A stretch of DNA of 49,527 nt from Pedobacter sp. MC2016-05 (lineage in GTDB: Bacteria > Bacteroidota > Bacteroidia > Sphingobacteriales > Sphingobacteriaceae). How positions within the stretch are numbered: position 1 is the first letter of the stretch; every line of letters starts with the position of its first letter. The notes under the pieces are model-generated. The model was not told the DNA's origin and searched no databases. It was given only the letters and a program-made list of their open reading frames with translations. Positions 18,237 through 28,045 of this stretch are shown here, in pieces. Location of the stretch: positions 1-49,527 of the forward strand of contig NZ_JAPIVT010000028.1 in the NCBI RefSeq assembly GCF_026239735.1, written 5' to 3'. The translations under genes were made by a program, and so were the position numbers.

Positions 18237-18502
18237 TGGAAATTATTGTTTTACCAAGTTTTCTAAATGATATTAAGAAACTCAACGATAGAAAATTAAA
18301 AGATAAAATCAAAGAATTTATTTTAGAGATTGAAAATGCTGAAAGCTTAGAAGAGCTTGCAAATATTAAAAAAATGAAAGGTTTCTCTACAGCTTATCGT
18401 TGGCGAGTTGGGGATTATCGATTGGGATTTTATAAAGATGAAAACACAATTGAGTTAGCCCGTTTTGTAACAAGAAATGACATATACAAGATATTTCCTT
18501 GA
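18236..18502 (+). CDS. RelE/ParE-superfamily toxin
   Basis: 88 residues, the typical size. Features of the fold include VLPSFLNDIKKL at the start, IKKMKGFSTAYRWRVGDYRL in the middle (the Arg-rich strand common to RelE-like mRNA interferases) and a C-terminal strand IELARFVTRNDIYKIFP. RelE members cleave mRNA on the ribosome, ParE members poison gyrase; the sequence alone does not settle which. The start codon shares its A with the antitoxin stop. It lies next to an IS relic in AT-rich DNA, in keeping with a mobile origin. Confidence 0.85.
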   Translation: MEIIVLPSFLNDIKKLNDRKLKDKIKEFILEIENAESLEELANIKKMKGFSTAYRWRVGDYRLGFYKDENTIELARFVTRNDIYKIFP

Positions 18503-19424
18503 TCACAATTAAATGATATAAAATCTCAATAAGGATCAATTGGTCAACAGGCTGGACCGATTAAAAGATAAGAGATTTTGATCTTTGTAGCCCGATCTGG
18601 AGTCCCTGGGGTATGTAAAACAAACTGTGTCAATCTAAAATAATGCTCCTCAAAAAATCTGGTTCAAATCTAATATCATTCTATCAGGAAACCAAATGGC
18701 AAGCTTCTAAGCAATTGTAGCCCAATTGCTCAGAGGCATTAAATAGATGAATAAGGCTTCTTTTTCCAATATTAGGCTCGGTAATCAGACATAAAGTAGA
18801 GAGAAAACAACTTTATAATTTTTTATTATCTGTATTCAACGGTTAGCATTACATCGAAATCCGTTTATCCTTTTCGCAAACCTAGTTCGGATAGTAGTTC
18901 TTTTACATTTATAAGTCTAAAGCTACGTATCCATCCATCCGTTTGCAACTTAAAGATAACACAGCTAGTACAGTGTTTTTCAGGCTGAAAAGTGTTTTGA
19001 AATCATTTCTGGTAATTTTATTTTTATCAACGAGACTCAAAAAACGAATTGTTTTTGAGTCTTTTTGTAAATAAGTTACGTCTTTTAACAATGCTATCGA
19101 TAAAATAAGATTTAGCCATTCTATTCAATCCCACGACATAATGTGCCTCATAATTTTGCAAACTGGTTACCTGTGCTTCAACCCGGTTTACATTCGGGTC
19201 GAGATTTCATAATATAATATTTCATTCCCATTAATTGGAAAACATTAGCTTAATTATATGAAATATCGCAAGGGAAAATTCCTGCCCCAGAACACCCATG
19301 AAAACTCGAATAGTAAATTATTGAGGATTTCATTTTTATATAATCATCATCTGTAGTAAATGATGATGACCTAACCTGTAGTCTAATTAACATTGTAATT
19401 CATTAGGCGATTGCAGCTGAGAAG
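18503..19424. other. Long intergenic region without a supported gene
   Basis: 922 bases between the toxin and D-lactate dehydrogenase genes. The longest frame (60 codons, minus, 18909-19091) resembles nothing I know and another frame of the same stretch is equally protein-like, so it is probably decayed DNA. The segment near 18590-18640 contains ACTGTGTC followed by AATCTAAAA, which recalls insertion-sequence ends, but no transposase remains. A strong hairpin lies at 19034-19061. Confidence 0.6.
19034..19066 (+). terminator. Perfect 10-bp hairpin with T run
   Basis: GACTCAAAAA (19034-19043) pairs with TTTTTGAGTC (19052-19061) around an eight-base loop, then TTTTT. It looks like an intrinsic terminator, although no gene ends close upstream on this strand. 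The left arm with the loop (ACTCAAAAAACGAA) matches the core of the dispersed repeat. Confidence 0.45.
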
Positions 19425-20411
19425 TCATGGTTTAATTTCATTAATCATATTTTTTCCAGCGACAAATGCATCTGCATTCAAAAAAGTTGTCTCTGCGATT
19501 TGCTGCATTGCCTCACGAGTAAAAAAGCCCTGATGTGAGGTAATAAGTACGTTTGGAAATGATATCAATCTGGCAATCAGATCATCCTGAATTACCTCCC
19601 CCGAAAGGTCTTGGAAGAAAAGCGCAGCTTCCTGTTCATAGACATCCAGGCCAAGATAACCTAACTGACCAGACTTCAATGAATTGATTACTGCTGCTGT
19701 ATCTACCAGGGCTCCCCTACTCGTATTGATTAACATTGCCCCTTTTGTGAAATATTTTAACGTGTTTTCATTAATCATATGGAATGACTCATCTGTTAGT
19801 GGGCAGTGCAACGATACCATTTCAGCATCGCTCAATGCTTCACGTAAATCCATATATTCCAGACCGTCTGCCACAAGCTCAGCATCTGGATAGGGATCAT
19901 AGGCAGAAATCCTGCAGCCAAATCCTTTGAGAATTTTATATAACGCTTTCCCGATATTACCCGTTCCGATAAGGGCAACCTTAGCGCCGTGCATATTGAA
20001 CCCCATTAAAGATTCCAGGGAGAAGTTTCCTTCCCTGACTCTGTTATATGCCTTGTGGGTTTTACGGTTAAGGGTCAGCATCATTGCCAGGGTGTGCTCC
20101 GCTACAGCCTCCGGTGAATAGGCCGGAACCCGGAGGATTTTTATACCCACCTCCTCCGCAAAGTCAAGGTCCACGTTGTTAAATCCGGCACAACGGAGAA
20201 GTATCACCTTAATCCCGTATTCAGCAAGCGATGAGAGAACTTCGGCATCAGCCCTGTCATTAACGAAAAGACAAACAGCTTGAAAGCCTTGCGCCATTGG
20301 CGCACTGTCAAGATTCAATGTCTGTTCAAAAAAGACAAGCTGATGCGAGGTGTTGTATTTTTCTAAAAATTCCTGATCATAATTGCAGGTGCTAAAAACA
20401 GCGATTTTCAT
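19425..20411 (-). CDS. ldhA: D-lactate dehydrogenase (fermentative, LdhA-type)
   Basis: About 328 residues from the ATG at 20409-20411 (MKIAVFSTCNYDQEFLEKYN). The D-2-hydroxyacid dehydrogenase fold shows the Rossmann motif GTGNIGKALYKILKGFG, the NAD-site Asp in SAYDPYPDA, substrate Arg in INTSRGALVDTAA, catalytic Glu region LGLDVYEQEAALFFQD and catalytic His in TSHQGFFTREA. RCAGFNNVDLDFAEEVG and VPAYSPEAVAEH are very close to E. coli LdhA. It reduces pyruvate to D-lactate with NADH in the cytoplasm. The reading frame extends 10 codons upstream of the chosen start. The gene stands alone. Confidence 0.92.
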   Translation of the reverse strand: MKIAVFSTCNYDQEFLEKYNTSHQLVFFEQTLNLDSAPMAQGFQAVCLFVNDRADAEVLSSLAEYGIKVILLRCAGFNNVDLDFAEEVGIKILRVPAYSPEAVAEHTLAMMLTLNRKTHKAYNRVREGNFSLESLMGFNMHGAKVALIGTGNIGKALYKILKGFGCRISAYDPYPDAELVADGLEYMDLREALSDAEMVSLHCPLTDESFHMINENTLKYFTKGAMLINTSRGALVDTAAVINSLKSGQLGYLGLDVYEQEAALFFQDLSGEVIQDDLIARLISFPNVLITSHQGFFTREAMQQIAETTFLNADAFVAGKNMINEIKP

Positions 20412-20943
20412 AATGCCTATAGTTTTCGGTAAGGTAGTCATAATAAGCGTGATGCTTTTGTTTATTAAATAATCCGCTTCGCAAAATGTGCATCCAAGGC
20501 ACTAAAAATTACCCTGTTAATTTTCATCTTCATTTACCATAATTTAAAATGAATCAAAGAACTTTTAAAGTCGAGTACCAGCCCACCATTCTATTCCAAT
20601 CTGCTGTCGTTATGGTAATATGTAAATGATTCTACGAGCAGAAATCAAGAATTGAATCCTGAGTTTAAAAATTTATTGACGCCTTGACACCTACCAAATT
20701 TAAAAAGATTTCCTTTTAAATTATTGTCTCAAAAAACGAAGGCTATATACCATTTTACTATTTATTTCAATTATAAATACACTTTGGCAATTCCAGAAAA
20801 CAAACGTATAATGAAACGAAGATTGAAATTACACATAAATAACTGATCAACAATGTACCTAGATCCAATTTTTTGGAAGCAAGTTTCCAATCTTATTATT
20901 CAGATATAAAAGCTTGCTTAATTTCTGCTTATGATGAAATCTC
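20412..20943. other. Intergenic region between ldhA and dnaE2
   Basis: About 530 bases, AT-rich, with no supported gene. It carries copy B of the dispersed repeat at 20723-20741. No clear terminator was found for dnaE2. Confidence 0.5.
20723..20741 (+). repeat. Dispersed repeat copy B
   Basis: ATTGTCTCAAAAAACGAAG, identical to copy A about 3.25 kb to the left. The flanks differ (TTTAAATT before, GCTATATACC after). Confidence 0.7.
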
Positions 20944-23900
20944 TTATTTGAAATTCCTTCCACCATGGAAAGCTTTTTTAGGCGCTTCATTCCTTACCTG
21001 GGCCCGCTTATTCTGCGAGGGATAGGGCGCAGTCTTTTCATCGCCTCTCGCCAAAGTCAATACCGGCAATTCATCCACTTCACGCTGTACCAACTTGCCC
21101 AGCATTTTTGTAAAATCGAAACACTTACTAACGATTACATGCACCACATTCCCCTCCCGCTGCAAACGCCCTTCTACCATTAGAAGTCTCGAATGCAGAA
21201 TTTCCTTGCGGTAGGTTTCGAACAATTTTTCAAAAACCACCAGATTCGAATATCCCGTTTCATCCTCAATGGTGATAAAACAAACACCACCTGCAGTTCC
21301 GGGGCGCTGGCGCACCAGGACCAGTCCAGCAACTTTCACCAGTTGCCCATCTGTAGAATCGTTGTTGATATGATTGCAACTGCGGATATTTAGCATATCC
21401 AGTTGCGGCCGCACAAAACTCACCGGATGTGCCTTTAGCGAAAGGCCGACTGTTGCGTAATCCTGAACGACATGTTCTCCTTTTCCCATAAGGGGTAACT
21501 CTACCTGCATTTCAAGTATGCTTTCAGAAGCCTGTCCCTTGAACAGTTCGACGGGCATATCCTTTAAGGCCGAAATTTCCCAAAGTGCCTTACGCCGATC
21601 CATTCCCATGGAACGAAAAGCATCAGCATCGGCCAGTCTTTCAAGCGCTGCAATAGATATTCCCGCATCGCGAAGCGCAGTGATGCTTTTATATTTATCA
21701 CCGCGTGCGTTAATCAAAATCTCTATCTCATCAACCCGAATACCACTGATTTGACGGAATCCCAGACGCAGGGTATGATATTTTCCCGATTTTTCTTCGA
21801 GTTTATTATCCCACAACGAATGGTTTACATCCACTTCACGTACTTCAACGGTATGCTTTTGGGCATCAATGACAATTTGCGCGGGCTGGTAAAAACCCAT
21901 AGGCATACTGTTCAAAAGCGCTGTAGCAAAAACATCGGGATAGTAGTGTTTTAGCCAGCAGGATACATAGACCAGTAGCGCAAAACTTGCCGCATGGGAT
22001 TCCGGAAAACCATAACTTCCAAATCCTTCCAGTTGCCTGAATATCCGCTTTGCAAATTCCAGTGTATACCCTTTGGCCATCATTCCATCGATAAGCTTCT
22101 GCTCATATTGATTCACTAATCCCTTGAACTTAAATGTTGCCATGCTACGGCGTAATCCATCTGCCTCAGCGGGCGTGAACCCAGCTGCAACAATTGCTAT
22201 TTTCATCGCCTGCTCCTGGAAGAGCGGTACGCCTAAAGTTCTCCCCAAAATCTCTTCTAGTTCGGGTGAAGGATAATCTACAGGTTCTTCTCCATTTCGC
22301 CTGCGCAGATAGGGATGCACCATATCTCCCTGTATTGGTCCTGGGCGGACGATTGCCACCTCGATTACCAGATCATAAAACTCCCTTGGCTTTAGCCTTG
22401 GCAGCATCGACATCTGTGCCCGACTTTCAATCTGGAATACGCCCAAAGTATCAGCCAGACAGATCATATCATAAACATCAGGATCATCCTGGGGAATATT
22501 GGCCAAAGTAAACTGTTTTCCGTAATGATCCCGGCAAAGATCAAAAGCCTTGCGTATACAGGTGAGCATCCCAAGCGCCAGCACATCCACCTTTAAAAAT
22601 CCCAGCGCATCGATATCATCCTTGTTCCACTCGATATTTGTGCGATCCTCCATCCGGGCATTTAAAATTGGGCACAGATCTGCAAGCTTTCCTTGAGTAA
22701 CTACAAATCCCCCGGTATGCTGACCCAGCTGCCGGGGAAAGCCTATCATCTGCGAGGTAAGCTCTAACGTTTTTTTAAGATGCGGGTCGTTTGGATTTAA
22801 CCCCTGTTCGGTAACCCTTTTACCCTCGAACCATTCATCGGTAAACTCCCAAATGGAACTCGATAAACGGTTAATTGTATCCACTGAAAGCCCCATTGCT
22901 TTTCCCACATCACGGATTGCACCTTTCTGGTGCTGCTGGGTAACCGTTGCGACGATTGCCGCCCGGTCACGGCCGTATTTGTTATAGATATACTGGATGA
23001 TTTCTTCCCGGCGCTCATGCTCAAAATCCACATCTATATCCGGGGGCTCGTTCCTGGCCGGAGAAATAAAGCGTTCAAAAAGCAGGTCAAATTTCATCGG
23101 GTTAACTGAAGTAATTCCCAGCACAAAACAGATGGCCGAATTCGCCGCAGAACCTCGCCCTTGGCAAAGGATTCCCCGTGACCTGGCCTCACGCACGATA
23201 TCTTCAACAAAAAGGAAATAATTCGCATAATCCATCTGCTTCACAAATTCCATCTCATGGTGGATCATCTTGATCACTTTCTCTGGGATCTTTTCACCGT
23301 AAAACTCTTGCGCTCCTTTCCAAGTGAGGTATTCCAGTTCTTCCAGTGGCGAGCGGCCACTTTTATTGATCTCTTCGGGATAAACATATTTGAGCTCATC
23401 CAGAGAAAAATTACAAGCCTCGGCTATCACCATCGTATTTTTGATAGCGCTTGGATATTTTCTGAACAAACGCTCCATCTCTGCCACCTCTTTCATATAG
23501 CGCTCGGCATTCTGGTGCAAGCGAAACCCAGCTTCCTGGATGGTGCATTTTTCCCTAACGCAGGTAAGCACATCCTGCAATTCCCTGCGCAAAGGCGAAT
23601 GGTAATGGATATCACCTGTTGCCACCACCGGGATTCCATAAACCTTGGAAAGCTGGGAAGTGCGGAAAATCAGCTTATCATCATTTCCCATATAGGACCT
23701 GGTTGCCGCAAGGTACAACTGACCGCCTAATGCTTCGCGGTATTCCGCCAGTGCAGCTACAAAACCGGGGTCATACTCAAACCTGCGATTGAGCTCACCG
23801 GGCATCACCAGGTTAAAAATGATCCCCTTGCTATGTGCGTAAACATCTGCCCTGGAAATATGGCATGAACCTTTTTCCGCTCGCATATTGCCAAGAGTCA

Positions 23901-24174
23901 GCAGCGCGGATAATCTGCAGTATGCTTCCTTGTCAGTAGGATATGCAAGCAGACTAGGCCCATCCAATAAATCCAGCCTGCATGCGGGGATCAACTTTAC
24001 GTTTTTTTCCCTGCATGCTGCATGTGCACGAACGATTCCCGCAAGCGTATTTCTATCGGTAATAGCTATTTTCTGATACCCAAAAATCTCAGCCTGTTCA
24101 ACCAGCTCATGGGCGTGCGATGCTCCCCGCAAGAAGCTGAAATTTGAAGTAACCTGTAATTCACTGTATCCCAT
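20944..24174 (-). CDS. dnaE2: Error-prone DNA polymerase III alpha subunit DnaE2 (ImuC)
   Basis: 1076 residues, right for DnaE2. It starts with a PHP domain (SNFSFLRGASHAHELVEQA; ITDRNTLAGIVRAH). The polymerase acidic residues lie in PPDIDVDFEHERREE (Asp 379, 381 and 383), followed by GQHTGGFVVTQG, FLKVDVLALGMLTCIRKAF and the SYGFPESHAASFALLVYVS region. A C-terminal OB fold (VKVAGLVLVRQRPGTAGG) follows. It copies past DNA damage together with ImuA and ImuB at the cost of mutations. It is the last gene of the cassette, 12 bases after imuB. Confidence 0.96.
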   Translation of the reverse strand: MGYSELQVTSNFSFLRGASHAHELVEQAEIFGYQKIAITDRNTLAGIVRAHAACREKNVKLIPACRLDLLDGPSLLAYPTDKEAYCRLSALLTLGNMRAEKGSCHISRADVYAHSKGIIFNLVMPGELNRRFEYDPGFVAALAEYREALGGQLYLAATRSYMGNDDKLIFRTSQLSKVYGIPVVATGDIHYHSPLRRELQDVLTCVREKCTIQEAGFRLHQNAERYMKEVAEMERLFRKYPSAIKNTMVIAEACNFSLDELKYVYPEEINKSGRSPLEELEYLTWKGAQEFYGEKIPEKVIKMIHHEMEFVKQMDYANYFLFVEDIVREARSRGILCQGRGSAANSAICFVLGITSVNPMKFDLLFERFISPARNEPPDIDVDFEHERREEIIQYIYNKYGRDRAAIVATVTQQHQKGAIRDVGKAMGLSVDTINRLSSSIWEFTDEWFEGKRVTEQGLNPNDPHLKKTLELTSQMIGFPRQLGQHTGGFVVTQGKLADLCPILNARMEDRTNIEWNKDDIDALGFLKVDVLALGMLTCIRKAFDLCRDHYGKQFTLANIPQDDPDVYDMICLADTLGVFQIESRAQMSMLPRLKPREFYDLVIEVAIVRPGPIQGDMVHPYLRRRNGEEPVDYPSPELEEILGRTLGVPLFQEQAMKIAIVAAGFTPAEADGLRRSMATFKFKGLVNQYEQKLIDGMMAKGYTLEFAKRIFRQLEGFGSYGFPESHAASFALLVYVSCWLKHYYPDVFATALLNSMPMGFYQPAQIVIDAQKHTVEVREVDVNHSLWDNKLEEKSGKYHTLRLGFRQISGIRVDEIEILINARGDKYKSITALRDAGISIAALERLADADAFRSMGMDRRKALWEISALKDMPVELFKGQASESILEMQVELPLMGKGEHVVQDYATVGLSLKAHPVSFVRPQLDMLNIRSCNHINNDSTDGQLVKVAGLVLVRQRPGTAGGVCFITIEDETGYSNLVVFEKLFETYRKEILHSRLLMVEGRLQREGNVVHVIVSKCFDFTKMLGKLVQREVDELPVLTLARGDEKTAPYPSQNKRAQVRNEAPKKAFHGGRNFK

Positions 24175-24186
24175 AACCCCTCTCCT

Positions 24187-25695
24187 CTATGCAAAAAATC
24201 CATGTATAAACCATTTGTACTTTTGTTCGCCGCCATAATGTCCTGAGCGAAACAGCCAATAGCGGCCGCCCAGCTCATCCTCTACCTGGTAATAATCCCT
24301 ATGCTCACCCTGATCCAGCCACCATTCGCGCTCAATGCGCTCAGGTCCATCGGCCTTTGCCACCACATGCCGCACGCCTTTATAAATAAAAAACTTTGGC
24401 GGGTGATCGGGAATGATAGCCATTACCTCAATTGGCACTGGTGTCTTGAGCAGTTCAGTAGGCCTGGGCTTATCGATCCGCCAACTGGCCTGCGGTTTTT
24501 CTGTTACCGAAACCGCCCTTAGCACCGATCTCTCCGGCCAATATTTGGTTGCCGGAAGGTAGCGGTGGATTACCTGAAATCCTACTTTCCCTGCAACACG
24601 GTCCAACAATCGGATTACGCTTTTATCATCAAGCCCGGGGGTAGATGTCCACATTTCCTCCTGAGGCACTTCCACATCATCCACCTTTGGGGCATCCAGA
24701 ACAAAAAGCTCAATGCCCAGGGCAGGGCGGATCTGATCCACTTTAAGCTGAAAAAGCTTGAACAAATGACTTGCGTTATGGGTAGCCCCACTGGTACCGA
24801 TAGTCACCTGTACCATTTTTCCATCGATCCGGTAGCCCGTGAGCACGCCCGTCCGCAATCCTTTTCCCTCCGACTGCATCCGCTTACATAAACTTTCGAG
24901 CAGTTTATTAATAGCGATTTCAATTCCAACCTTGGTTTTTATAGGCTCCAAACAGGCCAGCCTTTCGCTAAATGCAACGGGAACCTGCAAGGGAACCAGC
25001 ACCTCGTTCTCTGTTCCGATCGCCTGTGCCAAGCGTAACAGAAAATCCTCGCCAAAACGCCTGCGCAAGACCGACCTGGGCATCCCGATAAAGCTCTTAA
25101 TCTGGTAAAACCCCAGTTTTCTAAGCTTTGCAAGCGTCTGCTCGTCCAGCCTAAGCGCGTCAGGTGGAAGATTTAGCAATGCCTCCACCTGTTCACCAGC
25201 AGGAATTAATGGAGTAATCTTGCCGTAATGCGAAACCGCCCAGGCAGCTCCCGGAGTATCGGCAATGCCCAACCTTACGGTATATCCCTTACTTTTTAGT
25301 CTAGAAAATATCTCTTTTAAATATCCTCGCTCTCCGCCCCAGAGATGCGTGCATCCAGAAACGTCGAGCAACAGAGCATCCATTCCAAACTCATCGATGG
25401 CAACTATCGGTGAATAGCGAATGCACCACTCGCCAAGGCCGCGCAACAGATTTCTTGGACGGCCAGGCTTATCATCCAGTACCTCAAGTCCCGGGCATAT
25501 TGCCTTAGCATCAGCGGCACGCATTCCGACCTCTATTCCAAAACCAAATGCCAATGGACTAACGGCTGTGATCATCATTCGGCCATGATCAGGCGCAGCG
25601 AAAACAAAGGGCAGATCAGAAAGCTCAGGCCTGCGAATAATCTGCCAGTCAGCCAGTAGCTGGCTAAACCATATGGAAACAAAACGCCTTTGCAT
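24187..25695 (-). CDS. imuB: ImuB, catalytically degenerate Y-family polymerase homologue
   Basis: 502 residues. The N-terminal region is Y-family-like (MITAVSPLAFGFGIEVGMRA, YSPIVAIDEFGMDALLLDVS, LRLGIADTPGAAWAVSHYG), but the usual DxD at the start (DMDAFFA in DinB) is replaced by RFVSIWFSQLLADW, as in ImuB proteins that act as a hub rather than an enzyme. The C-terminal tail RDYYQVEDELGGRYWLFRSG is typical of ImuB. It bridges DnaE2, ImuA and the sliding clamp. It starts five bases after imuA and is followed by dnaE2. Confidence 0.94.
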   Translation of the reverse strand: MQRRFVSIWFSQLLADWQIIRRPELSDLPFVFAAPDHGRMMITAVSPLAFGFGIEVGMRAADAKAICPGLEVLDDKPGRPRNLLRGLGEWCIRYSPIVAIDEFGMDALLLDVSGCTHLWGGERGYLKEIFSRLKSKGYTVRLGIADTPGAAWAVSHYGKITPLIPAGEQVEALLNLPPDALRLDEQTLAKLRKLGFYQIKSFIGMPRSVLRRRFGEDFLLRLAQAIGTENEVLVPLQVPVAFSERLACLEPIKTKVGIEIAINKLLESLCKRMQSEGKGLRTGVLTGYRIDGKMVQVTIGTSGATHNASHLFKLFQLKVDQIRPALGIELFVLDAPKVDDVEVPQEEMWTSTPGLDDKSVIRLLDRVAGKVGFQVIHRYLPATKYWPERSVLRAVSVTEKPQASWRIDKPRPTELLKTPVPIEVMAIIPDHPPKFFIYKGVRHVVAKADGPERIEREWWLDQGEHRDYYQVEDELGGRYWLFRSGHYGGEQKYKWFIHGFFA

Positions 25696-25700
25696 GATAT

Positions 25701-26438
25701 CTACCCAATTTGCCTGCGCTCCAGATCAGACCAAATCGTTTGCTTATTCAATTTCTTGACTTCCTTAAATTTTTCTCCTGCCCACTCCAGCACAAAACTT
25801 CCAGGGTTGCCATTGCGCACCTTAAGCAGCTCTACCTGCCAGCGGGGAAATCCCAGCCCTGGCATTCCATCATGGCTTTCACTTGGCAACGGACTGATTT
25901 TCCATCTTGCGGTAGCTACCGTGCTTGCTGCTTTATTCCCGTCTTTGCGTAAGATAAATCCCGTAACCCCGCTGGACTCTACGGCAAGCTGCAACCTGCG
26001 CGATTCGATAAGGCTGACCTTATTTAATTCTGCTACCACCGCAGCGAGCCCTTCGCATTTAAGCGCTTCTTCTGCAATCCATAGCACATCCCTTTCGCTC
26101 TGCACATCTATAAAGATGATGCGCTCGGGCTCTACGTTGAATAGGCTAAGCGAGGCTGGGAATAATCTGCGTGAGGTACTAACCCACACGCATGCCGCAC
26201 CGTTTTCCATTAGTACTGCCAGCAGGCCAGCAATAAATCCGTCGCTTGCCGCGGCATCTTCGGGGGCTATGGTTATAAATTCGTGGATGGCTTTTTTGGG
26301 GAATACACCGCCGGGAAAAGAATCTTCGATTCCACCAAGGCCTATGCGTTCAGCCTTGCCCGAGGATGTGGACTTAAAGCCCTGCCACAACAGGATATCC
26401 TGTTGCAGCTTTTGAAACAACTCCTTTTTAGCATCCAT
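25701..26438 (-). CDS. imuA: ImuA-like RecA-fold protein
   Basis: 245 residues with a RecA-like core lacking a clear Walker A: RIGLGGIEDSFPGGVFPKKA at residues 30-50, VWVSTSRRLFPASLSLFNV, and SRRLQLAVESSGVTGFILRK, all found in ImuA/SulA-like proteins encoded before imuB. It is thought to help activate the mutasome. First gene of imuA-imuB-dnaE2. A possible promoter and dyad lie within 60 bases upstream. No lexA gene is in the window, so how the cassette is induced is unclear. Confidence 0.9.
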   Translation of the reverse strand: MDAKKELFQKLQQDILLWQGFKSTSSGKAERIGLGGIEDSFPGGVFPKKAIHEFITIAPEDAAASDGFIAGLLAVLMENGAACVWVSTSRRLFPASLSLFNVEPERIIFIDVQSERDVLWIAEEALKCEGLAAVVAELNKVSLIESRRLQLAVESSGVTGFILRKDGNKAASTVATARWKISPLPSESHDGMPGLGFPRWQVELLKVRNGNPGSFVLEWAGEKFKEVKKLNKQTIWSDLERRQIG

Positions 26439-27154
26439 GATTGAAACAATTTAAATACTATTATTTTTAGTAACAAAAATTAAACAACAAACATAAAGCT
26501 AAAATTATTAGTAAATAGTGAAATGTGGAAAAGATTGTGTTTTTGGTGGATAAGTTGATCGCCGAGGCAAGTTTTGATTTCCATGAAAATCGAACTGATT
26601 ATGTCAAAAAAATCGCCATATCAAGATGGAAATTACATATACCTCTGAAGAAAAAACATCAACATCCCTGAACAGGAAAAATAAATAGAATGAAAATTCA
26701 CACTTTGGACACCACGAGTATCTTTCAGGAGTCCTTAAAGATAATCCCACGAGTTGAAACTACAAAAGTTGCATTTTCATATGTATAATTCATAACCATC
26801 CAGACCTGATCTTGGATATTAAAGGATTTTGTGGTACCAAGATCAGTATCCACCAAAACACCAGTAAATGCTATTTGCTTAAATTCGACATTTTCTTTGC
26901 GGCCTCAGATTAGCCTCCCTTCGATTGGATAGGATTTGGAATAGGTCTCCAGCAGCTTTTCCTGGTGTAGCTTATTTTAAAATGCGCTCATGTAGTTTCC
27001 AAATGAAACTCAGGCGCCAGAAGTATCTATTTTACGGCTATCCTTTTCACTTTTGGCACAAAGTTCAGCAAAAACAATACAAATTTCCTCAATTCGTCTT
27101 ATCTGCCATCACTTCGTTAATTCGACCTTTATATTATAATTTAAAATCAAAAAA
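26439..27154. other. Intergenic region between imuA and the first SDR gene
   Basis: 716 bases. No frame looks coding. Besides the imuA promoter candidate it holds a perfect 9-bp inverted repeat TGATCTTGG/CCAAGATCA (26807-26845, 21-base loop) with no T run. Confidence 0.5.
26456..26495 (-). promoter_or_regulatory. Candidate promoter and dyad in front of imuA
   Basis: On the minus strand TATGTTTG (26488-26495) matches the TAnnTTTG -7 box. Downstream of it, TACTA, seven bases, TAGTA (26456-26472) forms a dyad 18 bases before the imuA ATG. A damage-responsive repressor could bind here; this is inference. Confidence 0.35.
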
Positions 27155-27970
27155 ATGAGAAGGACAATCTTAATAACAGGAGCAAGCAGTGGGTTAGGAA
27201 AAGAGACAGCAAAACTATTTCAGCAGAAAGGCTGGAACGTTATTGCCACCATGCGTAAACCAGAGAGTGAAACTGAATTAAATCTCCTGGAAAATGTTAT
27301 GGTAGCCAGGCTGGACGTCTTGGATTTAAATTCTATTGAAACCGCGGTAAATAAGGGGATCGAAACATTTGGAAAGATTGATGTACTACTTAATAATGCG
27401 GGTTATGGTGCCTATGGTCCTTTAGAATCTTTTTCTAGAGAGAAAATCATCCGTCAGTTTGATACAAATGTGATTGGCCTTTTAGATGTTACCAAAGCAT
27501 TGTTACCACATTTTCGTGGAAATAGAAGCGGCACGATTATTAATATTTCTTCTATTGGAGGCAAAATGGCGTTTCCCTTGGGAGCGCTGTACCACGGAAC
27601 CAAATTTGCTGTGGAAGGTATTTCTGAATCCCTGAAATACGAAGTTTCAGAATTTGGAGGTAAAGTAAAGATTATTGAGCCAGGTGCTATTACTACTGAC
27701 TTTACGGGGCGTTCCCTTGATTTTAGCAACAATGAATCTTACACAGAATACCAACCCTTTATCGAAAAAATCATGTCAGCAATGCAGTTCTTGTTTCAAC
27801 ATGCTTCATCCGCAAGTGTTGTTGCTAATGTAATTTACCAAGCAGCCACCGATGATACTGCGCAATTGAGATACATAGCAGGCGAAGATGCGGAATTTAT
27901 GATCGGAAATCTTAAGCAGAGTGACGATGAAACTTTTGAGGCAGGAATAAAAGCCCAATTTGGAATTTAA
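27155..27970 (+). CDS. Short-chain dehydrogenase/reductase (SDR)
   Basis: 271 residues. Classical SDR motifs: TGASSGLGKETAKLF (TGxxxGxG nucleotide site, residues 8-14), LLNNAGYGAYGP (NNAG), NISSIGGKMAF (catalytic Ser) and YHGTKFAVEGISE (YxxxK). It belongs to the group often annotated as SDR oxidoreductase with preference for small carbonyl or alcohol substrates; the substrate is unknown. An AraC-type regulator follows on the same strand after a short gap, so the two may be co-transcribed. Confidence 0.88.
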   Translation: MRRTILITGASSGLGKETAKLFQQKGWNVIATMRKPESETELNLLENVMVARLDVLDLNSIETAVNKGIETFGKIDVLLNNAGYGAYGPLESFSREKIIRQFDTNVIGLLDVTKALLPHFRGNRSGTIINISSIGGKMAFPLGALYHGTKFAVEGISESLKYEVSEFGGKVKIIEPGAITTDFTGRSLDFSNNESYTEYQPFIEKIMSAMQFLFQHASSASVVANVIYQAATDDTAQLRYIAGEDAEFMIGNLKQSDDETFEAGIKAQFGI

Positions 27971-28045
27971 TCCCTTTAACCCGATTACTGGAGCCATTGC
28001 ATTGTAATGGTTTCAATAATCAGCATATTTACAAAAAAACCTATG

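Noticed and set aside
18909..19091. 60-codon minus-strand frame
   Set aside because: It includes the palindromic hairpin, no family resemblance, and another frame of the same DNA looks equally coding.
25690..26415. 241-codon plus-strand frame opposite imuA
   Set aside because: It is the antisense of a clearly recognised imuA gene; Ser/Pro/Leu-rich as expected for a shadow frame.
26925..27158. 77-codon frame overlapping the start of the first SDR gene
   Set aside because: Overlaps the SDR start, has no recognisable motif and is biased toward aromatic residues as in AT-rich non-coding DNA.
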